Part shown: piece after piece, positions 15,521-26,500 of the stretch
How positions within the stretch are numbered: position 1 is the stretch's first letter
Layout: the number at the start of each line of letters is the position of its first letter
Source of the DNA: UBA2287 sp964479665
Lineage (GTDB): Bacteria > Bacteroidota > Bacteroidia > Bacteroidales > Tenuifilaceae
Direction: 5' to 3'
Length of the DNA: 64,000 nt
NCBI GenBank assembly: GCA_964479665.1
Contig: CAYZNN010000004.1
Coordinates: 1 to 64,000 of the forward strand
The notes under the pieces: generated by a model
The model's database searches: none
What the model saw: only the letters and a program-made list of their open reading frames with translations
What the model was told of the DNA's origin: nothing
Made by a program: the position numbers and the translations under genes

Positions 15521-18500
15521 ATGGCGCTGCCGCGCCATTGGTTCAGTTCGCGGTGCAGGGTGCGGCCCAGCTGCTCAATGGAACCGCTACTATGCTGCTG
15601 AAGCAACTCTTCGAATTGCTTCCGGTTGAAACGCTTGCGCTCAACCTGCGAGAGCTGGTCGAAGGCTCCATCGGTGGTCAGTATAATCCAATCGCCCTCA
15701 GCCATTGCTACTTCAACCAACGGACTACCTGGCGTGAACCAGGGCGAACCCACGGGCTTGCTCCCCGATGTTAACTTATTCAATTGGGGCGCGGTTCCGC
15801 CCCGTTTCAGTACATAAATGGGCAAATGGGTTCCGGCAAATTGCAATTGACGGGTTTTCCTATCGATTTTACAAATGGCCAGGTCCATTCCGGTGGTTAC
15901 CCACGAATTCTGCTTAACCAATTTTATGGAAGCTACAAAATGGCTGTGTATCTGGTCGACCATTTGTGCAGGATTGCTTTTAGGGTTTGCCTTATAAACC
16001 TCGTTAACAAAGGTAAGGCCCATCATGCTCATAAACCCGCCATGCACCCCATGCCCGGTACAATCGGCCACCACAATTGTTAGCACATCCTGGGTTTCGC
16101 GTGCCCAGTAAAAGTCGCCGCTCACAATGTCCTTTGGCCAATACAGCAGAAAATGCGCTGCAAGCAACTGTTTCAGGTCTGTTGGTTTGGGCATTAGCTC
16201 CTCCTGCAGGGTAAGGGCATACTCAATGCTATCGGTTAAGTGCTTGTTAATATGCTTTATTTTATCGGTTTGAAGCGCAATAATTTCGTACGAAGCTTTC
16301 AGCTCCTCATTCTGCTCAAGCAGCTCTTTGTTCTTGAAGTTTACCAACCTTTCGAGTATAGCCTTTTCCTTCTGGAGCCACGCGGTGCGGGCTCGAAAAA
16401 TGGTAATAATAAGGCCTGTAAGCGATACAAGGATTAACAGTATGAACCACCATGTGAGGTAAAAGGGAGCGTTCACCTGTATTACCACAGTGGCCGGGTG
16501 CTTGCCCCAAATACCGTCGGCGTTGGTACTATACAGTGTGAATGTATATGTCCCATGTGGTAGGCTTGAGTACCTGGCCACCCTGCTTTCAAACGAAACT
16601 TCGGTAAATGCAGGGTCGAACCCTACCAGCTGGTAGCGGTACTTTACATTTTCGGGTGCCCGAAAATCGAGGGCGGTAAAAAATATTTCGAGGTTTTTAT
16701 GGCTCGCCTCAATTGTGATTATTTCCTTATTGGAAGGTGCGCGGCGAGCAATTGCCCCGTCAACCCAAATGCTGCCAATGTGAAGGGGCGAAGCTGCCGA
16801 ATCCTTTCCAACCAAATTGGGATTAAATATGTTAAGCCCCCATTCTCCGGCAACAACTATTTTGTCGGAGCCTAACAGCTGCATATCGGTTATAGTGCCT
16901 GTCAACGCCCCTTCGGATACTGAAATAGGTTCGGCTATACCACTGTTCAGATGAAGTTTAGCCATTCCGTTGGAGGTACCAACCCAAACCAACCCGTTGT
17001 CGTCCTGCAAAACGGCGGTAACTTCTTTTGAGGGCAAACCATGCTTATCGTCAATTAGCCGGAAACGGTTTTTGTTTCCCTCCATAATGGCTAACCCCTC
17101 ACTGGTTCCAAAAAGCATTTGCCCGTTGCTGGTTTCGGATATACACCAGGTTGATGCATGAGGAAATGATAGCGAATCCCACTCTAGATGAACGAAACTG
17201 CTAACCTTTTGATTAATAGGGTCGATTCTACTTACGCCCCCTTTTCTTGTTGCACCAATCCAAATGTTACCCTTCGCATCCTCAAACATTTCTGAAACCA
17301 AATTGCTAAATATGCCTGTTTCGTTAGGCTCAATATAGTTTGTATACTTCATTGTTTGTGGATTGTACATACTTATACAGCGTTTGGTAAGCATCCAAAC
17401 GTTCCCTTTGGCATCGGTTGTCATACTGTAAACAATGTTGCTTAGAAGACCGTTTGGGCTTTTAGTATTAGGTAAAACTTCCTCAATTGTACCCAATTGC
17501 AAATTCATTCGGAAAAGCGACCGGTCGGTTGAAACCCAAAGATGACCAGCACTATCTGCCGTAAGGGCTACCACATTTGTACCTTCAAAGAACCGTTTTT
17601 GGATTTCACCTTGGGCGCTCAACTGAATCAAACCATCGGAAGTAGCAAAGAATTTTTTTTCGTCAATGCTCTGGGTTTGATTCACATTGCTATTTGTAAG
17701 CTTGCTTACAATTTGCCAACTATTAGCACCTTGAAATACAGCAACAAAAAGTCCGTTATTGGCTCCAACGGCTAATAAACCATTCGATAAACCCATAGAG
17801 CAGGTAGGCTCTCCCAGCTGTTCGCTTTCAATAATTTTTATTAGTTTCTTTAAAACTGAATCCCATCGATATACCCTTCCACTTGCTCCCAAATACACGC
17901 AGGTATCGGCCCAAACCGAAGTGAATCCTTTCCCCAAATTGAAATCGAACCGTTGAAGAGTTTTCTTTTCCAAATCCACCTCAACCAGACTGCTGCTTTT
18001 GTCAAACAGGATTCCTACTACCTTTTGATTCATAAGGGCAATTTTATCAATATAAACAGCATTGAAATAATAGTAAATACCCCTTGGGTCTCCAATATTT
18101 ATTTGATTGTATAGTTTTTTTTGACCATTTAAAACAAAACAGGAATCGCCAGTTATTACATTTATTGCATTAACTAAGTCTCTTTGTCCAACTACCCACC
18201 CATTTTTGTTTGCACTTATGGTGTGCATTTTATTGGTTTGAGACGAAAAAAAAGAATTCGACATAGCATTATAGTAACGACCAAAAAACGATTCTTTATC
18301 GAAATTAAACGAATAAACACCTGCTCCCCATGAACCTACAAAAACTTGCCCGCTTGAATGTTTTTGCACACTCCTATACCAGTAATAGTTATCGGGAGTA
18401 TGATAACGTGTAAACTTTTGTTTAGGAATATTGAAAGAATTGAGCGCACCTCCATTTCCGTTCCAAAGGGTTAAAAGAAGCGTTTTATCGTCGTATCGAG

Positions 18501-19767
18501 TAACATGTGTAACCGTATTGGATCCAATGCTATCGGGATTATTAAAAAACTTATATGTTTTAGAAGTTCCCGTTTTTAAATTGAAATTAATTAATCCCTT
18601 ATTTTCGGTTCCCAGCCATAGTAAGTTGGGCTCTTCGGGTAAAACAGAAGTAATTTTATTGGTTGTAAGACCGCCACTCTCCGGAATTTTTCTGATATGC
18701 TTGTACCGGTTGCGGTGCTGGCTCAATACCGAAAGGCCACCATTAGTTGCAAACCATGTATTACCTTGGTTGTCGTTAAAAATTTTATAAATAGTCTCGC
18801 CAGCAATGGAATATGGGTTATTTTCGTTAGTTCTATATATAGTTATTGCATTTTTATCAGAGTCGTATAATCTTGCCCCGCCACTGTAGCCACCTACCCA
18901 AATACGACCGTCGGGATGCCTTTCAAAAGTGTATGCAGAAATGAAAGGTAAACAACCCCTTTCCAACGTTTTTTTATTTATTGTATACGACCAATATGAA
19001 AAATTCGCCACCCACAACTCTTTTTCATCTTTATGAAAAAACTGTGCTGCTGCCCTAATTTTTAAGTGATTATCATTGACAATAGTATCATTAAAGTTGA
19101 ACCATCGATTAGTACTTAATGATAATTTTGTTAATAATGAATGTGCGCCACCAACTAGTATATTATTGTTTACTTCGGTTAATGATTGAAAATAGAAAAT
19201 ATCGTTTTCTTGACTTCTATGCTGAAATATCTCTAATTTTTCATTTTTGAAATCGATGCAATGTAACGCTCCCTCCTGCATATCGGCCCAAAGACGACCC
19301 TTTGAGTCGATAAATAGAGCAAAGACCCCTTTCCCTCCTTGTAGCTGCTTGCCAAAAACTTGAGTGACTCTGGAAAAATCGTTAGTTTTGGGATTGTAAT
19401 AGCAAAGGCCTCCCATCGTTCCCACCCAAAGCCTACCCGAACCATCCTCAACAATTTTTCGCACATCGCTATGGGGTAACGTATTAGGAAACTCTCCCAT
19501 TTTGTATGTTTCAAATGTGTACCCATCGAACCGCATGAGGCCTTCGCGTGTGGCAAACCACATGTAGCCCTTCGAATCCTGAAAAATGTCTGTAAACAGG
19601 TAGGAACAAATGCCGTCGGCCTTGTAGTAATTATAAAATTTGGTATATAAATCGTGCTGCACCGAGGAGTAGCGGGTATTGTACTGCGCTGTACCGGATA
19701 AGTTATTGATTAATAGTAATACTACAAAAAAGCACTTTACATAAAAAGGCAGTTTGAAAATATGCAT
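15481..19767 (-). CDS. Two-component-type propeller sensor with SpoIIE phosphatase output
   Basis: 1428 residues. Signal peptide or N-terminal helix (about 1-28), then many Reg_prop beta-propeller repeats (for example GYMWFATREGLMRFDG, GRLWVGTMGGLCYYNP, GLVWVGTSNGMAKLHL) filling most of about 50-990. A Y_Y_Y domain (KYRYQLVGFDPAF, LPHGTYTFTLYSTNADG) is followed by a membrane helix (about 1105-1130), a coiled coil and a cytoplasmic SpoIIE/PP2C-type phosphatase with VSGDFYWA, VADCTGHGVHGGFMSMMG, TTDGAFDQ and SDDVTVL. It should sense an external ligand and dephosphorylate a cytoplasmic protein, probably an anti-anti-sigma-like partner. No such partner is adjacent. Family members usually carry kinase or SpoIIE outputs; this is the latter. 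Confidence 0.93.
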   Translation of the reverse strand: MHIFKLPFYVKCFFVVLLLINNLSGTAQYNTRYSSVQHDLYTKFYNYYKADGICSYLFTDIFQDSKGYMWFATREGLMRFDGYTFETYKMGEFPNTLPHSDVRKIVEDGSGRLWVGTMGGLCYYNPKTNDFSRVTQVFGKQLQGGKGVFALFIDSKGRLWADMQEGALHCIDFKNEKLEIFQHRSQENDIFYFQSLTEVNNNILVGGAHSLLTKLSLSTNRWFNFNDTIVNDNHLKIRAAAQFFHKDEKELWVANFSYWSYTINKKTLERGCLPFISAYTFERHPDGRIWVGGYSGGARLYDSDKNAITIYRTNENNPYSIAGETIYKIFNDNQGNTWFATNGGLSVLSQHRNRYKHIRKIPESGGLTTNKITSVLPEEPNLLWLGTENKGLINFNLKTGTSKTYKFFNNPDSIGSNTVTHVTRYDDKTLLLTLWNGNGGALNSFNIPKQKFTRYHTPDNYYWYRSVQKHSSGQVFVGSWGAGVYSFNFDKESFFGRYYNAMSNSFFSSQTNKMHTISANKNGWVVGQRDLVNAINVITGDSCFVLNGQKKLYNQINIGDPRGIYYYFNAVYIDKIALMNQKVVGILFDKSSSLVEVDLEKKTLQRFDFNLGKGFTSVWADTCVYLGASGRVYRWDSVLKKLIKIIESEQLGEPTCSMGLSNGLLAVGANNGLFVAVFQGANSWQIVSKLTNSNVNQTQSIDEKKFFATSDGLIQLSAQGEIQKRFFEGTNVVALTADSAGHLWVSTDRSLFRMNLQLGTIEEVLPNTKSPNGLLSNIVYSMTTDAKGNVWMLTKRCISMYNPQTMKYTNYIEPNETGIFSNLVSEMFEDAKGNIWIGATRKGGVSRIDPINQKVSSFVHLEWDSLSFPHASTWCISETSNGQMLFGTSEGLAIMEGNKNRFRLIDDKHGLPSKEVTAVLQDDNGLVWVGTSNGMAKLHLNSGIAEPISVSEGALTGTITDMQLLGSDKIVVAGEWGLNIFNPNLVGKDSAASPLHIGSIWVDGAIARRAPSNKEIITIEASHKNLEIFFTALDFRAPENVKYRYQLVGFDPAFTEVSFESRVARYSSLPHGTYTFTLYSTNADGIWGKHPATVVIQVNAPFYLTWWFILLILVSLTGLIITIFRARTAWLQKEKAILERLVNFKNKELLEQNEELKASYEIIALQTDKIKHINKHLTDSIEYALTLQEELMPKPTDLKQLLAAHFLLYWPKDIVSGDFYWARETQDVLTIVVADCTGHGVHGGFMSMMGLTFVNEVYKANPKSNPAQMVDQIHSHFVASIKLVKQNSWVTTGMDLAICKIDRKTRQLQFAGTHLPIYVLKRGGTAPQLNKLTSGSKPVGSPWFTPGSPLVEVAMAEGDWIILTTDGAFDQLSQVERKRFNRKQFEELLQQHSSGSIEQLGRTLHRELNQWRGSAIQSDDVTVLGFEV

Positions 19768-19984
19768 AACTCTAAGAAATACTATGTTTTTTTTGGACTA
19801 ACAAAGATAGAATTGTAGTTGAAAAATGCAAGGGCTGCAGAATAAGAGGAGAAAAAAATAGGTAAATTCCTTACATCACCAAATTTGAAGGGTGCAGGAT
19901 GGGGGTAGAAACTCTCCCTGACCCTGTCAGTGCATGGTAATCTGAATAGATATATATTATTGTATGCGCCGGGAGGTGATTGGG

Positions 19985-21394
19985 CTATTCTGTTCGCGCC
20001 AGCAGGGCCACATTCTCTACATGATGCGTATGCGGAAACATGTCGACTGGCTGTACCTTTAAAACTTTGTAATTGCTGCCCAGCAAAGCTATATCGCGGG
20101 CTTGCGTAGCAGGATTACACGAAACGTAAACAATGCGCTTCGGATTAGCCATTAGCAGCACTCTGGCAACATCGGCATGAATACCTGCCCTTGGGGGGTC
20201 GAGAATTACAACGTCGGGCTTACCATGCTGTTGAATAAAATTGGGAGTTAACAAATCTTTCATGTCGCCCGAGAAGAATTGGGTATTTCCAATACCATTT
20301 ATGTGCGAGTTTTCCATTGCATCGGCAATGGCTTCGGGTACATATTCAATACCAACCACTTTTTTGCAACTTTTAGCAACAAAATTGGCAATGGTTCCTG
20401 TGCCGGTGTATAGGTCGTACACTAGCTCGTTACCTGTTAGCCCTGAAAATTCGCGGGTAACACAGTACAAATTGTAAGCCTGCTCCGAATTGGTTTGGTA
20501 AAAGCTCTTTGGGCCAACCTTATAGCGTATACCTTCCATTTCTTCCATTATAAAATCATTTCCAGCAAACAGTACTACATTCAAATCGTTTATTGTATCG
20601 TTTGCTTTGGAATTAACAACATACATAAGCGATGTAATGGAAGGAAATTTTTGCTTTAAATGATTAAGAATCATTTCAATTTTCTCCGTATCGTTTTCGG
20701 TTACGGAAAGAATAATCATAACATCGCCAAGCGACGAATTACGAATTATAAGTGTGCGTAAAAATCCCTCGCCCGACCTTAGGTTGTAAAACGAGTAGTC
20801 GTTTTCAAGGGCAAAGCGTTCGGTTTCCAACCTAATGGTATTCGAAGGTTCGGGCTGCAAAAAGCACTCGTTTACCTTAAAAACTTTGTCGAACCTACCT
20901 GGAACATGAAAACCTAGCGTTGGAAGATAGGCAAAGTCTTCGCCACTTTCAATTTCGCTTTTCATTAGCCAGCGAGAGCTGGAAAAGGTAAACTCCAACT
21001 TGTTGCGGTAGTAACGGGTTTTTTCCGAACCAATAATTGGGCTAATTTCGGGTAGCGAAACCTTTCCAATCCTCTCAAATTGATCGACTACCTGCTCCTG
21101 CTTATAGCGTAGCTGTTCGCTGTAGGGCAGCATTTGCCACTTACAGCCACCGCATGTCTCGAAATGGCTACAGAAAGTTTGAATTCTATTAGGTGAGTAC
21201 TCATGAAATTGAGTTATAAACCCTTCCATAAAACTATTTCGCTTACGGGTAACCTGAATGTCAACTACATCGCCCGGTATGGCGAAGGGTACAAAAACAA
21301 CTTTCCCATCAACACGGCCAAGGGCTTTGCCTTCGGCAGCCACATCTTCAATTAATACCTTTTGAAGCAAAGGTTTACTTCGGTGTTTCCTCAC
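19985..21394 (-). CDS. rlmD: 23S rRNA (uracil-5-)-methyltransferase RlmD/RumA
   Basis: SAM-dependent RNA m5U methyltransferase of the RumA/TrmA family, 469 residues. N-terminal TRAM domain (about 10-65, GKALGRVDGKVVFVPFAIPGD), iron-sulfur cysteines in FCSHFETCGGCKW plus a fourth Cys in NECFLQ, then the Rossmann domain with YDLYTGTGTI, DPPRAGI and the catalytic SCNPAT loop. The cluster cysteines and TRAM domain favour the RumA/RlmD type; the exact uridine (U1939 or another) cannot be told from sequence. Monocistronic in appearance. Confidence 0.9.
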   Translation of the reverse strand: MRKHRSKPLLQKVLIEDVAAEGKALGRVDGKVVFVPFAIPGDVVDIQVTRKRNSFMEGFITQFHEYSPNRIQTFCSHFETCGGCKWQMLPYSEQLRYKQEQVVDQFERIGKVSLPEISPIIGSEKTRYYRNKLEFTFSSSRWLMKSEIESGEDFAYLPTLGFHVPGRFDKVFKVNECFLQPEPSNTIRLETERFALENDYSFYNLRSGEGFLRTLIIRNSSLGDVMIILSVTENDTEKIEMILNHLKQKFPSITSLMYVVNSKANDTINDLNVVLFAGNDFIMEEMEGIRYKVGPKSFYQTNSEQAYNLYCVTREFSGLTGNELVYDLYTGTGTIANFVAKSCKKVVGIEYVPEAIADAMENSHINGIGNTQFFSGDMKDLLTPNFIQQHGKPDVVILDPPRAGIHADVARVLLMANPKRIVYVSCNPATQARDIALLGSNYKVLKVQPVDMFPHTHHVENVALLARTE

Positions 21395-21481
21395 TTTTTG
21401 TACTTTTACAATTTGAACGAAATCCCTAAAACTTTGTTTGTTTTAGAGAAAAACATAAAGCATCAAAGGTAGTAAAAATCG

Positions 21482-22477
21482 ATGGACTCCCTAACACATA
21501 TTGTACTTGGCGCTGCAATAGGCGAAGCTGCACTTGGCCGTAAAGTTGGTAACAAAGCAATGCTTTGGGGTGCCTTTGCTGGCTCCTTACCCGATTTCGA
21601 TGTGGCAATTACCTCCTTTTTCAATCCGGTCGATGCCCTTTTTGTGCATCGGGGCTTCAGCCATTCGTTGCTTTTTATAGCATTATTGTCGCCCCTGCTA
21701 GGATTTTTTCTTTCAAAAATTCACCCAAAAGATGCAGCCAGCCCTCGACAATGGGCGATACTTTCCTTTTTTTCAATGCTTTCGCATATAATTATCGATT
21801 GCTTTAACACCTATGGCACTGCCATTCTATATCCCTTCAGCAAAATACGCATTGCATTCGATTCCATTGGTATTATTGATTTAACCCTTCTAGTGCCACT
21901 GCTCATTTTGGTTATTTTAATTCTCTTGCTTCCAAAAAACCACTTTCGCAGGAGAGTGTTTGCCTTCACGTCGCTTTTGTTCACAATGCTCTTCATTGGC
22001 CTTACGGTATTCAACAAAATGAGCATAGAGCATAATTTTTCTAAACAATTAAACGACAATGGTAAAAACAATACAAGAATAAAAACCGCCCCCCTACCCT
22101 TTACCAATCTGGTATGGTTGGTTTTAGCGGAGGATAGCGATGGCTACCACCACGGAGTTTACAGCATATTCGACAGACAAATTCCCACACTGAGCTACAT
22201 AGAAAGGAATGAAGATAAATTGGCATCCCTTACGAACGATTTAACCATTAAGAAACTAGTTCGTTTCACTGAAGGCTTTTATAGCGTAAGCCGAAACCAA
22301 GAGGGTGAAGTTCTGCTTCACGACCTTCGTTTTGGAAGCCTTGCTATCGATTCTGATAATTGGTTTGTTTTTACATTCCATATTCGCAAAAGCGAAAGGG
22401 GGGTTGAGGTATCCCGCTCACACCCGAACCGAAATTTCAATTGGGAAAATTTTATCCGTTATATAAAAAGAATTTAA
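21482..22477 (+). CDS. YdjM/DUF457-family membrane-bound metal-dependent hydrolase
   Basis: 331 residues. Starts MDSLTHIVLGAAIGEAALG, with the family histidine (SLTH) and metal-ligand-like GSLPDFD and HRGFSHS motifs. Four to five membrane helices lie within about 70-185, with a further His/Asp pair in LSHIIIDCFNTYG. The C-terminal half (about 190-331) is soluble. The family (PF04307) is annotated as inner-membrane metal-dependent hydrolase, but the reaction is not established. Divergent from rlmD by 87 nt. Confidence 0.85.
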   Translation: MDSLTHIVLGAAIGEAALGRKVGNKAMLWGAFAGSLPDFDVAITSFFNPVDALFVHRGFSHSLLFIALLSPLLGFFLSKIHPKDAASPRQWAILSFFSMLSHIIIDCFNTYGTAILYPFSKIRIAFDSIGIIDLTLLVPLLILVILILLLPKNHFRRRVFAFTSLLFTMLFIGLTVFNKMSIEHNFSKQLNDNGKNNTRIKTAPLPFTNLVWLVLAEDSDGYHHGVYSIFDRQIPTLSYIERNEDKLASLTNDLTIKKLVRFTEGFYSVSRNQEGEVLLHDLRFGSLAIDSDNWFVFTFHIRKSERGVEVSRSHPNRNFNWENFIRYIKRI

Positions 22478-22491
22478 CTTCCAGAATGGCT

Positions 22492-22905
22492 CTATTCTCC
22501 GAACGAATCGAACCAGGCAAGGGCCTCATCAACCTCATCAAAAAATCTAAAGGGTAATTTGAAGCGATTGGTCGACTGAAGGATGAGGTTTAAATAATAC
22601 TTCTTAAAAACATTTGCATCTGAAATAACAGCACCCCTCCGAAGACCTTGATTTACAGCACGAGGTAGCACATACTGTTCAAACCACTTCCTGTTCTCGG
22701 GATTCACCAATCCTTGCTTTCGTATGTCGGATAAAAAATTGTAAACAGGAACTAATTCCTTCGCCTGAAAATTGAGTGCCAGGTTAAATGCTTTCTGGTA
22801 CATTTCGAGCGAAATATTTCCATCCCATACAATTTTCACTAATTTAAATCGAGGTATATAGGTAACAATTACATATGGTTCCTCATAAATAATTACCTCA
22901 CTCAT
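22492..22905 (-). CDS. STAS/SpoIIAA-like small cytoplasmic protein
   Basis: A protein of about 137 residues starting at the internal Met (MSEVIIYEE). The longer frame to 22980 would add a hydrophobic, Cys-containing leader that looks like upstream noncoding DNA. The fold pattern (short strands IIYEEPYVIVTYIP, KLVKIVWDG, then helices) resembles the SpoIIAA-like/STAS proteins common in Bacteroidota. No phosphorylatable Ser motif was located with confidence. Function unknown; it might relate to SpoIIE-type phosphatases but is not in their operon. Confidence 0.75.
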   Translation of the reverse strand: MSEVIIYEEPYVIVTYIPRFKLVKIVWDGNISLEMYQKAFNLALNFQAKELVPVYNFLSDIRKQGLVNPENRKWFEQYVLPRAVNQGLRRGAVISDANVFKKYYLNLILQSTNRFKLPFRFFDEVDEALAWFDSFGE

Positions 22906-23029
22906 ACTATTTAAATATATGTTAGCACTGCAATATATAAAGAAACCTCGATTAAAAAGGCAAATAATACGAACAAACATATTAACCTTTTTTAAAATTG
23001 GCTGTTTACATAATTTGCATATGGATTAG

Positions 23030-23037
23030 TATATTTG
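23030..23037 (+). promoter_or_regulatory. Candidate -7 box for the DUF1573 gene
   Basis: TATATTTG matches TAnnTTTG about 40 nt upstream of the ATG at 23077. There is no -33 element at the usual spacing. Confidence 0.35.
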
Positions 23038-23076
23038 AATTCAAAATTTGGTTTTCAAATACATATTATTGAACAA

Positions 23077-23520
23077 ATGAAAACAATATTACTTACATTG
23101 CTTATGCTTATTGGTTTTGGCAGTATAGCTCAACCACTAACCGACAATGATTTGAAAAATAAAGGGGCATTTCTTCGATTTGAGCCATCTGAAGTGGATA
23201 TGGGTAAAATTTCTATGAACAGCGTGAACGAAGAAACAGGAAATATTGAAATTACTATTCATAACGATGGCACAAAACCTCTTATTTTACAGCAAGTTAC
23301 CGCATGTTGTGGCACTAATGTTAGGGAATGGCCTCGTAATCCAATACTGCCCGGTGCAAATGCCAAAATAAAAGTTTATTTCAGAGTTGAGCAGCGCCCC
23401 TACCGTATAAGCCGAACTGTAACAGTAAATTCCAATGCTGTTAATGGCGCCTCACAAAAAGTAGCAATACTTGGCGAAGTAGTTATACCCGCTGCCAAAA
23501 ATGAAATTCAATTGCCCTAA
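23077..23520 (+). CDS. DUF1573 secreted Ig-like protein
   Basis: About 147 residues from the Met at MKTILLTLL, chosen because a standard signal peptide then begins at residue 1. The mature part is a single DUF1573 domain: FEPSEVDMGKI, IHNDGTKPLILQQVTACCGT and LPGANAKIKVYF. DUF1573 proteins of Bacteroidota are small extracytoplasmic beta-sandwich proteins of the ASPM/SPD-2/hydin type; a precise role is not known. The CC pair is a usual feature of the family. Convergent with the GH3/serine-hydrolase gene, 6 nt apart. Confidence 0.88.
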   Translation: MKTILLTLLMLIGFGSIAQPLTDNDLKNKGAFLRFEPSEVDMGKISMNSVNEETGNIEITIHNDGTKPLILQQVTACCGTNVREWPRNPILPGANAKIKVYFRVEQRPYRISRTVTVNSNAVNGASQKVAILGEVVIPAAKNEIQLP

Positions 23521-23526
23521 CTAGTA

Positions 23527-26500
23527 TTATTGAATTGAAAAGTAATCAATACCTGGGGCAGCACCTTTTACCGCTTTGTAAAGTATTTCATGGATCTTCG
23601 TTCGCACATCGAGCGAGTTCAGCATTTTGTTTTCTGCGTCGGGGTATACCCTATTGGAAACGAAAACAAAAATGAAATCGTAGGCCGGATCGGCCCAAAC
23701 CAGCACACCGGTAAATCCGGAGTGGCCAAAGGATAGCGATGATGCTTCGCGGGTAACAGGGCTTTGCTTCGATGGGTCGGGCTCAGGTTTATCGAAACCC
23801 AATCCGCGTCTATTCCCTGTTTTGCAACTGACACAAGAGGTGAACAAATCGATGGTTGCTTGTGGAAAATACCGTACACCACCATATACTCCACCGTTCA
23901 GCAACATTTGCATATATTTAGCCAAGTCGTTGGCAGTTGAGAACAGCCCTGCATGGCCCGAAACACCGCCCAGCATGGCGGCGGCGGCATCGTGCACATC
24001 GCCATCAAGTAGTTGCTTTCTAAAAACCATATCGTTTTCAGTTGGGGCAATCCTATCGTCGTCGAAGTGCTGCAGGGGGTTAAAACCAGTGTAATTCATT
24101 CCCATGCTCCGATATAAACTATCGGTAACCCATCGCTCCATAGTAGTTGCAGAAATATTATCCATTGCTCTGTGCAGAAGAATAAAGCCCAAATCGCTGT
24201 ACTTGTATGTTCCGGGCTTCGAAAGGTTGCTTTGCATAATCCAGCAAAATACTGAATCCTTCATGCTGCTTGTAGTGTATAGGTTTTTGGTAACCTTCAC
24301 GCTATAATCAAGGCCCTTTTCGGCCGAATAGAATTTGGGCGAAGGCCACGAGAACCTGCTGGCAAAACGATTGGCACCAATTTGAAATGGATAGTTGGTT
24401 GAAAAGGTATTTGCAAAAACAGGCTGGTCGGGAAACAGGTTCGTTAGGGTTCTCTGGTAGAATGGAATCCACGCTTCCAATCCTGCCTGGTGAAGGAGCA
24501 AGTCCCTGACTAGTAAGCTTCGCTTAGAGCAGGTATCGGACATTTTAATATAATCGCAAATGGGCGAATTTAAATTCAACCTTCCCTTTGTATACAACTG
24601 CATTGCTAAGGGCGTTGTGGCTGCAATCTTTGTTATCGAAGCAACATCGTAAAGGGTTTTAGCATCCGTTGGAAAATTGGCATTAGTATAGGTAGTGTTT
24701 CCGAAAGCTTTATTGTAAAATACTACGCCCTTATGAACAGCAAGAATTTGCATGCCGGGTGTTGCCTGCTTTTTAATCGCATCGTGGGCAATTGAGTCAA
24801 CTTTCTGAAGCAATTGGCTATTTATTTGCAATTCCTCTGGCTGCGAGTATTTTAGTCTTATTCGTTTATCGCTATTATAACCTTTGCCAAAGGAGTATTC
24901 GGCAAGTGCCGAAACGGGTAGCGAGCCTTCAAACTCTGAACCACCAAAAATAATTTGAGCCGTAATGCTTTGGGTTATGTTGGTATTATCGTAGGCAACA
25001 ATAAGCCCATCCATAACTGATAAATTGAAAAACTTAGAAAGGGAATAAGGCGAACCAAATAGTGAGAGTACCATTCGCTTTTGCAAGCTTAAATCGAAAA
25101 GAAACTTCGTCAAATTGGGTGTTACTCCATAATTGCGATTGGGACGAGAGTTTAGCGTATGCACTCCAACAATAATTAGATTATAATTTGTCAGTTGGTT
25201 CATTAAAAAATTGAAATCTGTTTCCGAATCGGTGGGGTTTATGCTATAAGTAATCACAGGGGCGTAAAGTTCCATTTGCTCGCGGAAGGCATTACCCTTG
25301 TCGTAACCAATTTCGAGGTAAGCAATTTTAAGCGTATCGAGCCTTTGAATAGGAATAATTCCAGAATTATTGAGCACTGAAATAGACCTTTGGGTTACCT
25401 GCCTAATGAGCATTTCTGATGATGGCTTGTTTAAATCTGCGGTTAAACCACTTGTATTAATAGGTTTATAATTATTTAAACCAACTCGGTACTTGGCTTC
25501 AATAATTTTTCGGCATCGTCGATTTATTTCCTCTTCGGAGAATCGTCCTCTTTTTACTTCCGTTTCAATTCTACTAATTGAAGCTTTTACCTCCGATGGG
25601 AACAGAAGCACATCGTTACCGGCAACAAGCGATAGGTAATTGAGATCAACTGGTTTGTAGTAATCGCTTACTCCCTTCATATTAAGGGCATCGGTAAAGA
25701 TTAAACCATTATACCCCATTTGTTCAATAAGCAACGACTTTACTACGTTTGGTGAAATACTTGCTGCTAACTTTTCTTTGGGTTCAAGTGAAGGTATTTC
25801 GAGGTGGGCAACCATAACCCCAGCAACACCATTTTCAATCAGTTTTGTGAATGGGTAAAGTTCAACGGAATCGAGGCGTTGGAATGAATGGTTGAGCCGC
25901 GGCAGGGTAAAATGCGAATCCGAATCGGTATCGCCATGGCCCGGGAAATGCTTGGCACAAGCAAGTATGCCATTATCCTGAAGGGCAACCATGTATGCAA
26001 GCCCCTTTTGGGTAACCATTTCGCGGTCTTCGCCAAAGGCGCGGGTATTAATAACCGGGTTCAATGGATTGTTGTTGATATCTACCACCGGGGCAAAATT
26101 AAAGTGTACTCCCAACCTACGAAGCTGGCGGGCAATGTCGGCACCTACCTGATAAACCAGGCGGGTATCTCCAGTAGCACCAAGGGTCATTTGTCGTGGA
26201 TACGAAAGAGTGCTATCTAATCGCATCCCAAGTCCCCACTCTGCATCCATTGAAATTAAAAGGGGCACTTTGGCCGCTTTCTGGTACTGGTTGGTTAAAA
26301 GGGCTTGTCGAACCGGCCCCCCTTGAAAAAAGCAAAGGCCACCAATACGCTCCTCCTTTACTAGCTGCATTATTTCATCTACATGCTTCTGGTCGCGGTT
26401 AGAATATGCTGCCACCATGAACAGTTGGGCTATCCTTTCGCGAAGCGATAGGCTGTTCATTACCGAATCGACCCATCGTTGCGACTCGTTGGTTCCCAAT

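Noticed and set aside
22906..22980. Longer N-terminus of the STAS-like protein
   Set aside because: The extra residues are hydrophobic and Cys-rich, unlike a signal peptide or the domain, and the internal Met gives a normal family start.
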